From the NCBI GenBank assembly GCA_003697105.1, contig RFFQ01000181.1:1-28517 (forward strand): a DNA stretch of 28,517 bases, written 5' to 3'. This DNA comes from Gemmatimonadota bacterium (lineage in GTDB: Bacteria > 4572-55 > J002). A program made the position numbers and the translations under genes. The notes beneath the pieces are model-generated. The model saw nothing but the letters and a program-made list of their open reading frames with translations. It was not told the origin of the DNA and made no database searches. This document shows positions 1-6,368 of this stretch, piece after piece (position 1 is the stretch's first letter; every line of letters begins with the position of its first letter).

Positions 1-1302
1 CAGGATGAAGCCATCCAAAAGTATTTTGATGCCAAAAATTACCATGCCTTACGCTCATTCCTGATCTTTTGGAGCGTGATTCTGCTAATCATCGCCATCA
101 TCACGCTGGTCGAACACGAATTTATCCGGTTTCTGCCGGTCGCCGCGCATGGACTCCTGATTTACCTCTACTTTCGCTATGGAAATCATCCCGATGTGGT
201 GGAACATTTCCGCCAGTTGACCATCTATTTTTTACTCCTCCAGTTCGTTTTGATCTCACTCTACGCTTATGATGGCGGTTCGGTGAGTGGGGCGGCATTC
301 ATGGCGATTATTCCCCTATTTTGGTTGCGGTTTAAGACCGTTGAATACCAGCAGTTAATTGGTATCCCTTGGATTGTTGCGGTCATCACCTATCTGATCC
401 AAGTGGCGGCGTTAGACCTCCCTTCTGGAGAAGATGTGGCAAACTTGATTGCCTTAACCGTCTTTAGTGGGGTCGTTTATGGGGTAGCAATAAACGTAAC
501 CCGCAAAAAGACCAAACAATTTTTAGCCCAATGGACCGTGGAATACGAACGCAACCACGACCGCCTCCGCATGAAGCAGGAATTAGAACATGCCCATGAA
601 ATCCAGATGAGTATGCTCCCCCAAACCAAACCGGATATTGCCGGATTTGATTTAGCCTCACTCTCCCTACCCGCTACAGAGGTGGGGGGCGATTATTATG
701 ACTACTTTCCGCTCTCGGATTCGCGCCTAGCGGTGGCAATCGGCGATGTTTCCGGTCATGGCGTTGCCAGTGGCTTGGTACTTTCCGGTGTGCGGAGCGG
801 TTTATATGTTCTCCACGACACAGACCGGCAAGCAAAAGACATCCTCGAACGCTTGAACCGGATGGTCAAAAAAACAACCGACCGGCGCATGTTTGTGACC
901 TTCTTATACGCCATTTTTGATCACGAGCGGAAACAACTGACCTTTTCCAGCGCCGGACAACCTCCTTTAGTGTGGTATGATTCCACCTCGAGCACTGTTC
1001 GTGAGATCGAACTCAAAGCATTACCGTTGGGGGCACTGTTCGAGACCACTTTTGAGGAAAAATTGGTTCCCTACCACACGGGGGACGTTTTCGTGATGTA
1101 TTCCGATGGTCTTACCGAGAGTACCAATAAACACCACGAAGAATATGGCGCAGACCGTCTGCACCAGCAATTGCAACAGGTCGCCGCGCAGGGCAAATCC
1201 GCACACCACATTCGGGATGCCTTACTAAATGATGTTTGGAATTTCAAAGGTGACCAAGATCAAAAGGATGACATCACGATGGTGGTCATCAAGATCCGTT
1301 GA
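1..1302 (+). CDS. Membrane-anchored PP2C-family (SpoIIE/RsbU-type) serine phosphatase, 5' end outside window
   Basis: The frame is open from base 1 through a possible GTG at 76, so the gene starts upstream and only its 3' part is seen. The N-terminal third is hydrophobic, with about five or six membrane segments up to roughly base 490. A short charged helix follows (QELEHAHEIQMSMLP), which is the usual linker before SpoIIE/RsbU domains. The catalytic domain shows the metal-binding hallmarks VGGDYYDYF, IGDVSGHG, YSDGLTES and the terminal QKDDITMVV. Proteins of this family dephosphorylate anti-sigma-factor antagonists (STAS proteins) in partner-switching pathways; the membrane part probably senses a signal. 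No STAS or anti-sigma gene is in the window, so the target is unknown. The stop codon overlaps the -35 box of the next transcription unit. The family assignment is firm; the pathway is inferred. Confidence 0.9.
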   Translation, partial: QDEAIQKYFDAKNYHALRSFLIFWSVILLIIAIITLVEHEFIRFLPVAAHGLLIYLYFRYGNHPDVVEHFRQLTIYFLLLQFVLISLYAYDGGSVSGAAFMAIIPLFWLRFKTVEYQQLIGIPWIVAVITYLIQVAALDLPSGEDVANLIALTVFSGVVYGVAINVTRKKTKQFLAQWTVEYERNHDRLRMKQELEHAHEIQMSMLPQTKPDIAGFDLASLSLPATEVGGDYYDYFPLSDSRLAVAIGDVSGHGVASGLVLSGVRSGLYVLHDTDRQAKDILERLNRMVKKTTDRRMFVTFLYAIFDHERKQLTFSSAGQPPLVWYDSTSSTVREIELKALPLGALFETTFEEKLVPYHTGDVFVMYSDGLTESTNKHHEEYGADRLHQQLQQVAAQGKSAHHIRDALLNDVWNFKGDQDQKDDITMVVIKIR

Positions 1303-1327
1303 CATTCACCCCGCTTTTTCGTATGAT
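1299..1327 (+). promoter_or_regulatory. Sigma70-type promoter for the 1454-4787 gene run
   Basis: TTGACA at 1299-1304 and TATGAT at 1322-1327 are separated by exactly 17 bp. The -35 box overlaps the stop codon of the phosphatase gene. Transcription would start near 1334, giving a leader of about 120 nt that contains the 7-bp repeat array. Predicted from sequence only. Confidence 0.65.
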
Positions 1328-1353
1328 CCCTAACATCTGATCTTTGACACCGA

Positions 1354-1416
1354 AATCCTAATCCCTGAATCCTAATTCCTGAATCCTGATCCCTGAATCC
1401 TGAATCCTAATCCCTT
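1354..1416. repeat. Degenerate heptanucleotide tandem repeat (about nine units)
   Basis: Nine consecutive 7-mers in constant phase: AATCCTA, ATCCCTG, AATCCTA, ATTCCTG, AATCCTG, ATCCCTG, AATCCTG, AATCCTA, ATCCCTT. The consensus is A-[AT]-[TC]-C-C-T-[AG]. The array lies between a predicted promoter and the first gene of the operon, so it should be transcribed as leader RNA. The reverse complement of the same unit occurs at 14579-14606 inside a coding region. It resembles, by analogy only, the short tandemly repeated heptamers described in filamentous cyanobacteria. Confidence 0.85.
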
Positions 1417-1453
1417 TTAACCCTTTTTAACTTCTAACAGAGTTGAGGTTTTC

Positions 1454-1666
1454 ATGGCAGGACAAGGCTCCGCCGGCAATGTGATTGCCGCGTTATGCAG
1501 TTTTTTCATCCCCGGTTTGGGGCAACTGGTACAAGGTCGCCCCATTACCGCATTGATTCATTTCGTCATGGCAGGTGTGGTCTGGTTTGTAACATTGGGG
1601 TTGTTCGGCTGGATTATCAACCTCTGGTCTACACTGGACGCCGCCCTTTTTAAGCCCAAGTATTAA
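1454..1666 (+). CDS. Small TM2-like membrane protein
   Basis: A 70-residue protein with two hydrophobic segments (about residues 9-25 and 32-58). Their arrangement, a FFIPGLGQLVQGR turn followed by a second segment ending in LWSTLDAALFKPKY, is typical of small TM2-domain/DUF-type inner-membrane proteins of unknown function. ATG 1454 follows a weak GAGG-like site (1444-1447). The stop codon lies only 6 bp before the flavoprotein gene, so the two are almost certainly co-transcribed. It is the first gene after the predicted promoter at 1299-1327 and its repeat-rich leader. No enzymatic role can be inferred. Confidence 0.8.
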   Translation: MAGQGSAGNVIAALCSFFIPGLGQLVQGRPITALIHFVMAGVVWFVTLGLFGWIINLWSTLDAALFKPKY

Positions 1667-1672
1667 ACGCTC

Positions 1673-2653
1673 ATGTTTGATCTGATCATCATTGGAGCGG
1701 GACCGGCAGGCTTAGCCTGTGCCATCGATGCTCAAAAGGCACATTTGCGCTATCTGATTGTAGATAAAGGGTGTATTGTCAATTCGATTTATCATTATCC
1801 AGAAGGAATGGACTTTTTTTCCACTTCGGAACTGCTCGAAATAGGCAATATTCCCTTCACCTCCCCCCTCAGTAAACCGAAACGGGAGGAGGCAATCGAG
1901 TACTACCGCCGTGTCGTGCGCCACTATGAACTGAATTTGCGGCAATACCACACGGTTATTGATGTCCGCCGGAAAAAAAATACGTTTGAGGTGGTCTCGC
2001 GTGACCGGCTCGGGCGGGAACATCACGATCAGACCCGGAATGTGGTTTTTGCTACCGGATTCTACGATCACCCGAACCGGTTAAATGTGGAGGGTGAGGA
2101 TTTACCGCACGTTTTCCATTACTACCGCTCTCCCCACCCCTTTTTTGGTAGCGAAGTGGTCGTCATCGGTGCGGGCAACTCCGCCACACAAGTGGCATTG
2201 GATTTATACCGCCATGATGCGAACGTCACGTTGGTACATCGCGGAGCAGATTTTAGCCGGGGCGTCAAATACTGGATCCGCCCGGACATCGAAAATCGGG
2301 TCAAAAATCGTGAAATCCGTGCCTTTTTTGAGACCCGCGTGATCAAAATCGAACCCGATCATATCCATCTAAAGCAGAATAGCCGGCGGATTGTTCTGAA
2401 AGCGGATTTTATCTTTGCCATGACCGGTTATCACCCAGATATGAGCCTGCTGACCCAGCTTGGTGTCACCCTAAAACCGGAAAATGACGCCCCCCACATC
2501 AACGAAGTTACCCATGAAACCAACGTTCCCGGCGTGTATGTTTGTGGCTCGATTGTTGCCGGACGAGACACCAACAAAATCTTTATTGAAAACGGACGTT
2601 TTCACGGTGAAACCATCGTCGGTTCTATTTTACGTTCAACCCCCAAGAGGTGA
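1673..2653 (+). CDS. ypdA: YpdA-family FAD/NAD(P)-dependent oxidoreductase (putative bacillithiol-disulfide reductase)
   Basis: A 326-residue two-Rossmann-domain flavoprotein. The FAD-binding motif GAGPAG is at residues 8-13 and the NAD(P)H-binding motif GAGNSATQVAL lies mid-protein. The C-terminal FAD contact region reads GVYVCGSIVAGRDTNKIFIENGRFHG. The stretches VNSIYHYPEGMDFFSTSE and FAMTGYHPD are characteristic of YpdA/Bdr, which reduces bacillithiol disulfide with NADPH in Firmicutes. The CxxC of true thioredoxin reductases is absent. At the place where Firmicutes YpdA has a cysteine (GPCG) this protein has alanine (residue 12); a cysteine sits four residues later (Cys16). It follows the small membrane gene by 6 bp and precedes an NTF2-like gene by 3 bp. 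Family assignment is strong; the substrate is inferred. Confidence 0.85.
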   Translation: MFDLIIIGAGPAGLACAIDAQKAHLRYLIVDKGCIVNSIYHYPEGMDFFSTSELLEIGNIPFTSPLSKPKREEAIEYYRRVVRHYELNLRQYHTVIDVRRKKNTFEVVSRDRLGREHHDQTRNVVFATGFYDHPNRLNVEGEDLPHVFHYYRSPHPFFGSEVVVIGAGNSATQVALDLYRHDANVTLVHRGADFSRGVKYWIRPDIENRVKNREIRAFFETRVIKIEPDHIHLKQNSRRIVLKADFIFAMTGYHPDMSLLTQLGVTLKPENDAPHINEVTHETNVPGVYVCGSIVAGRDTNKIFIENGRFHGETIVGSILRSTPKR

Positions 2654-2656
2654 AAC

Positions 2657-3043
2657 ATGACCTTTACCGATACCCTAAACCAGCATTTAGACGCCATCCG
2701 CACCCGCAACATTACCGCATTTTTGGCAACCGTTATTGAGGATGATTCCCTCAATTTGATTCTACCGAACGGTGCTTGGATCAACAATCGAGCCGATTTT
2801 GTCAAATTTCACGAAGAATGGTTCTCCGACACGGAATGGCACGCTGAATTTGAAGTACTTTCCACCATTGAGCGTAACGACATGGCACAAGCATTGGTGC
2901 AAATGGATTATTCCGATATGGACCCCGAGGGTGAGGAATATCACGCTACCATTTATCTAGGGTTGGTGTTTCTCCGGCAAAAGGAGCAGTGGGTGCTAAT
3001 CCACAGCCAGAACACCCCCATTCAGGACGAGGAAGAGGAGTGA
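2657..3043 (+). CDS. NTF2-like (SnoaL/DUF4440-type) cytoplasmic protein
   Basis: A 128-residue protein with no signal or membrane segment. The pattern is that of the cone-shaped NTF2-like fold: an N-terminal helix (LNQHLDAIRTRN), then FLATV-DDSLNLILPNG, and a C-terminal sheet ending in LRQKEQWVLIHSQNTPI. Such proteins are small ligand-binding domains, stress proteins or enzymes, and sequence alone does not tell which. ATG 2657 has a good site, AGAGGTG (2646-2652). The last base of its stop codon is the first base of the cinA start (TGATG), so translation of the two is probably coupled. The tail is very acidic (DEEEE). Confidence 0.75.
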   Translation: MTFTDTLNQHLDAIRTRNITAFLATVIEDDSLNLILPNGAWINNRADFVKFHEEWFSDTEWHAEFEVLSTIERNDMAQALVQMDYSDMDPEGEEYHATIYLGLVFLRQKEQWVLIHSQNTPIQDEEEE

Positions 3044-4302
3044 TGATCGGACACATCATCAGCGTGGGGGATGAACTTCTCGCCGGACGGATTGTGGATT
3101 CCAACAGCGCCTACATTGCCCAACAATTAACTCTCGCGGGGGTTGAGGTCACCAAAATGGTAACGGTCGGAGATGAACCCGCATCGATTGTTGCCGCCTT
3201 AAACGCCGCCGCCACGGAAGCGCAGATTATCGTTGTCACCGGGGGTTTGGGTCCCACCAACGATGACCGCACGCGCCATGCACTGGCAGAGTTTGCCCGC
3301 GTCCCGTTGGAACTCAACCCAACCGCTCTGGACGCCTTGATCCGCCGTTACAAGGAGCGAAAATGGGGCAAAATGCCGGAAATAAACCAGATTCAAGCCT
3401 ATTTGCCCGCCGGAGCGACGCCAATGATTAACGAACACGGCTCGGCGTGTGGTATCCGGCAAAAAGTGGGACAAACCATAATTTACACCGTGCCCGGCGT
3501 CCCGTTTGAGATGCGCAACTTGGTGGATCAACAGATCATCCCAGATATATTGAAGATCAGTACAAACCCACCGCCGGTGGTGCGTTTCCTCAAATCCAGT
3601 GGCGTAGGAGAATCCAATATTTACGAAAAAATCAAAGACATTATTGAAACAAACACAGGAAAGATCGAATTTTCGTTTTATCCGCACCGCGCCCGCCATG
3701 TGGACATCTGTTTGACCGTTAAAAATCAGCCCGTAAACATCGCCAACGCTTGGCTTGACGCTATTCAACCAGAGCTGGAAGCCCGGCTGGGAGACCACAT
3801 TTTCGCAGTCTCTACCGATCCGGGTCTTTCATTGGAAACCCTTGTGCCGCAAATGCTGATTGCTTCCGGCAAAACCATTGCGGTGGCGGAATCCTGCACG
3901 GGTGGCTTGCTGGCAGATACCTTAACCGATGTACCGGGAGCATCCGCTTATTTTTTAACGGGCGTCACAGCATATAGTAATGATAGTAAAATCAAGGTAT
4001 TAGGTGTGGCAGAGCAACTCATCATCGAACACGGTGCCGTGAGTGAAGCCGTAGCAACGGCAATGGCAGCAGGTATGCGGCAGTTGGCAGACAGCGATGT
4101 TGCCCTCTCCACCACCGGCATTGCCGGACCCACCGGCGGCACGGCAGAAAAGCCGGTCGGGCAAGTGTACATCGGCTTTGCAAACCGGACACATGCCTAT
4201 GCCCACAAATATATCTTCACCGGTGACCGGCGCTATCACAAAATCCGCACAGTACATGTCGCCCTAAAACAATTGTGGCAGGAGCTACGTACCGCTTTAT
4301 GA
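3043..4302 (+). CDS. cinA: CinA-like protein: molybdopterin-binding-fold domain plus nicotinamide-nucleotide amidase
   Basis: A 419-residue protein of the usual full-length CinA size. The N-terminal domain has ISVGDELLAGRIVDSNS and VVTGGLGPTNDD, as in MoaB/CinA (COG1058). The C-terminal PncC domain begins near residue 258, with VAESCTGG at 281-288 and later TTGIAGPTGGTAEKPVGQV. PncC deamidates nicotinamide mononucleotide to nicotinic acid mononucleotide; the N-terminal domain has ADP-ribose pyrophosphatase activity in studied homologues, so the protein acts in pyridine-nucleotide salvage. I chose ATG 3043 over an upstream in-frame start at 2989, because 3043 overlaps the previous stop (TGATG), follows GGAAGAGGAG, and begins exactly where family homology starts. 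Its end overlaps the next gene by ATGA. Confidence 0.93.
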   Translation: MIGHIISVGDELLAGRIVDSNSAYIAQQLTLAGVEVTKMVTVGDEPASIVAALNAAATEAQIIVVTGGLGPTNDDRTRHALAEFARVPLELNPTALDALIRRYKERKWGKMPEINQIQAYLPAGATPMINEHGSACGIRQKVGQTIIYTVPGVPFEMRNLVDQQIIPDILKISTNPPPVVRFLKSSGVGESNIYEKIKDIIETNTGKIEFSFYPHRARHVDICLTVKNQPVNIANAWLDAIQPELEARLGDHIFAVSTDPGLSLETLVPQMLIASGKTIAVAESCTGGLLADTLTDVPGASAYFLTGVTAYSNDSKIKVLGVAEQLIIEHGAVSEAVATAMAAGMRQLADSDVALSTTGIAGPTGGTAEKPVGQVYIGFANRTHAYAHKYIFTGDRRYHKIRTVHVALKQLWQELRTAL

Positions 4303-4787
4303 AATCGATTTTAATCGATCATCTCCGGCGCTACCCCGCCATGCACGTGCAAGACCTCTACAAATTGTGCCATCAGGCGGCACTGGGTAATGAGCATCTG
4401 TTAGCGGATCCAGACCACCTGCTGGACTACCTCGATCAAGAGCTTTCCCGCCTTGCCCCTGACGAAACCCAACCGTTACTAGAACCCATTTCCCCCACCG
4501 GTTTGGTGCGAGTACATTTACGCCCCTTTAAAGCAAAAAAAGGCGATCCGCAACGGCTTTTAACAGCCATGCAGCGAACCGCCCAAACGTTTCATCCTTC
4601 GGTCTCTCATTTACAGGAGTATTGGCAACTTGCACTCGATTTAGATCACGTTGATCCCCCACTTATGCGCCATTTTTTTGAGGCACGCCGGGCAGAAGAC
4701 TTCCCAGCAGTGCACCACTCGGAGGTGTACCGTGCGGCATACTCACCCGCATACCGGGTGGTGCTAAAACGGGAATTTGTGTTTTAA
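4299..4787 (+). CDS. Conserved protein of unknown function, coupled to cinA
   Basis: A 163-residue soluble protein that I do not recognise by function. ATG 4299 overlaps the cinA stop as ATGA and has an AGGAG about 14 bp upstream, so I prefer it to an in-frame GTG at 4275. Visible features are an N-terminal LYKLCHQAALGNEHLL segment, a central VRVHLRPFKAKKGD block, and a C-terminal HHSEVYRAAYSPAYRVVLK block. The conserved-looking His/Glu/Tyr/Arg clusters would fit an enzyme active site, but this is speculation. The translational coupling suggests its product is needed in step with CinA. It is the last gene of the operon and converges on the thioredoxin-like gene. Confidence 0.7.
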   Translation: MKSILIDHLRRYPAMHVQDLYKLCHQAALGNEHLLADPDHLLDYLDQELSRLAPDETQPLLEPISPTGLVRVHLRPFKAKKGDPQRLLTAMQRTAQTFHPSVSHLQEYWQLALDLDHVDPPLMRHFFEARRAEDFPAVHHSEVYRAAYSPAYRVVLKREFVF

Positions 4788-4823
4788 CCGGTGAGTCCCC
4801 GCACCAGAAGAGCACTCTGCTAC

Positions 4824-5405
4824 TCAAAAATCTCGCTTCAACAGTGCCAAAAACTCCTGCTCCAACGCTTTGCCCCGATTGCGCCCGTACCAAAGGTGCA
4901 TCGCTTTCATGATTTCCTCTTTTTCCTGACCGGCGGCTTTGCCTTCATCAAAAATGGCTTGTGCCGCTGCCGGACGGGGTCCCCACCTGAAAAGTTCTTT
5001 ACCATCGGCAGCGAATGCCACCAATTTGGGGATGCCCCGCTTGCCGTTGGTCAAATATTGGTCCATGATGTCCAGATTTTGGTCGCGTAGTAAAATCCGT
5101 AAATCTATTTTAGGGTTACACGCCGCCATTTTGATGATATATCCCAAATTTTGGGCAGAATCACCACACCAAGGCTCCGTGAGGACCATCCACAGTTGGG
5201 GTTCGGTGATGGCTTCAATTGTGGCACGAAGCTCATCTGACACCGTGTATGTCTTTTCAATCCGGTGACTGCGTTGCCAATTCAATTTCAGGTAATCCAA
5301 CTTATCGGACTCGCCTTTTTCAATCTCGGCGCGAAAATGCGCCATATACTGCGCCGGTGTCAATCCGTTATGCGGGCGTTTTTGCTCAAAAAAATCAGAA
5401 CCCAT
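4824..5405 (-). CDS. Thioredoxin-fold protein with a single-cysteine active site
   Basis: A 193-residue protein matching the bacterial thioredoxin_9-type family. The first half is helical (typical QYMAHFRAEIEKGE segment). The thioredoxin core follows, with LTEPWCGDSAQ at residues 75-85 and the cis-proline loop RGIPKLVAF (Pro126). The usual CxxC is WCGDS, so only Cys80 is present; the other cysteine (Cys96) is distant. It may act as a monothiol or thiol-binding protein rather than a dithiol oxidoreductase. No signal peptide is visible, so it is cytoplasmic. A good GGAG site lies about 10 bases before the ATG. Transcription is divergent from the nucleosidase gene at 5535. Confidence 0.85.
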   Translation of the reverse strand: MGSDFFEQKRPHNGLTPAQYMAHFRAEIEKGESDKLDYLKLNWQRSHRIEKTYTVSDELRATIEAITEPQLWMVLTEPWCGDSAQNLGYIIKMAACNPKIDLRILLRDQNLDIMDQYLTNGKRGIPKLVAFAADGKELFRWGPRPAAAQAIFDEGKAAGQEKEEIMKAMHLWYGRNRGKALEQEFLALLKRDF

Positions 5406-5478
5406 TCAGAAGACTCCTTGTATTATCAAATAGTTAAAAAGTGATGCGTTTTTAGTAGCATTTTTCCGAAGCACTGTA

Positions 5479-5484
5479 TATAAT
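5479..5484 (+). promoter_or_regulatory. -10 element (TATAAT) upstream of the nucleosidase gene
   Basis: A perfect TATAAT lies 50 bp before the ATG at 5535. I find no convincing -35 box 16-18 bp upstream, so this is a weak or activator-dependent candidate. Confidence 0.4.
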
Positions 5485-5508
5485 ACGCAGGTGTAACAAA
5501 ATCAACAA
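5480..5508 (-). promoter_or_regulatory. Possible promoter of the thioredoxin-fold gene
   Basis: On the minus strand, TTGTTG (5508-5503) and TATTAT (5485-5480) are spaced by 17 bp. The -35 match is only fair. The -10 overlaps the TATAAT proposed for the divergent plus-strand gene, so the two promoters would compete. Confidence 0.3.
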
Positions 5509-5534
5509 GGGAGATTCAATTTTGGAGTAACCCC

Positions 5535-6368
5535 ATGATTCAGATTGTTTGCGCGTTGCATTGCGAGGCAAAACCACTTATCGAACTTTTGGAGCTAAAA
5601 AAAGATCACACGTCCGCCAAGTTTGATCTATTTCAGTCGAACGACGTACAACTGATTATTAGTGGCGTGGGTAAATTGCGGTCGGCGATTGCCACGACAT
5701 TCTTGATTCAGCGCACTTCGGAGACACGGCGAACCGTACTGTTTAACATTGGGGTTTGCGGTTCTGCCCATCCGGGAGATTCCATCGGGCAGTTGTTTTT
5801 GGTCCACAAAGTCACCGATCACGCGACACAGCGTAGTTATTTTTCCGATCTGCTCTTAGAACATCCGGTGGAAGAAGCCCCATTGGAGACATTCGACCAA
5901 CCGGTGACCGGTGAAGCACCCACAACCGATTTACATTTGGTGGATATGGAAGCCGCCGGATTTTTTGAAGCCGCCAGCATATTCCTTGCACCCAACCAGA
6001 TTTACGTCCTCAAAATCGTCTCGGATCATCTGGAGTGCCTGAAATTCGATAAACAGTTTGTCACCGGATTGGTGGCGAATCAATTGGACGCCATCCGAGC
6101 GATTCTTTTCGCTCAAAAGGCGGCGCTCCCTCACCCAACGGATGAAGTCTTGACGGAAGCGGATTATCGACTTATTTATGGGCTTCGGCAAAATTTACGG
6201 TTAACCGAGACCCAACTGCACCAAGTGGTTCTACAGGCAAAAGCGTATAAAATTCGGTTTCAGCAGGAGCTCGATGTCCTCCACCCGTTTACAACTCGTA
6301 CCATCCACCACAAAAGCGAACGCCGCGCCATCCTTGAGGAGATCCGGGAACGGCTCGGCGCGGTCTAA
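5535..6368 (+). CDS. MTA/SAH-nucleosidase-like phosphorylase-superfamily protein with C-terminal extension
   Basis: A 277-residue protein. Residues 1-195 follow the PNP/UDP-phosphorylase fold of methylthioadenosine/S-adenosylhomocysteine nucleosidases. Glu11 (ALHCEAKPL) aligns with the catalytic acid near the N-terminus of E. coli MTAN. SGVGKLRSA and FNIGVCGSAHPGD form the ligand pocket. Glu139 in VDMEAAG and Asp164 in IVSDH match the ribose-binding Glu and the proton-donating Asp. The segment between is short for the family. Residues 200-277 form a charged, probably helical extension not seen in MTAN. The 3' end overlaps the next gene by 95 bp, so the pair is surely one transcript. Likely role: cleavage of an adenosine derivative made by, or inhibiting, its radical-SAM partner (inference). 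Confidence 0.75.
   Translation: MIQIVCALHCEAKPLIELLELKKDHTSAKFDLFQSNDVQLIISGVGKLRSAIATTFLIQRTSETRRTVLFNIGVCGSAHPGDSIGQLFLVHKVTDHATQRSYFSDLLLEHPVEEAPLETFDQPVTGEAPTTDLHLVDMEAAGFFEAASIFLAPNQIYVLKIVSDHLECLKFDKQFVTGLVANQLDAIRAILFAQKAALPHPTDEVLTEADYRLIYGLRQNLRLTETQLHQVVLQAKAYKIRFQQELDVLHPFTTRTIHHKSERRAILEEIRERLGAV

Noticed and set aside
1354-1416. CRISPR-like array
   Set aside because: Units are 7 bp with no spacers, and no cas genes are present; it is a simple tandem repeat.
2989-3042. Longer N-terminus for CinA
   Set aside because: The extra 18 residues are Pro/His/Arg-rich and overlap the NTF2-like gene. The start at 3043 has stop-start overlap, a ribosome site and family homology from the first residue.
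3199-3798. 199-codon minus-strand frame inside cinA
   Set aside because: It lies fully antisense to a clear cinA coding frame, and its peptide shows no motif I recognise.
4788-4823. Terminator between the convergent unknown gene and the thioredoxin-like gene
   Set aside because: The 36 bp hold no stable stem followed by a T-run.
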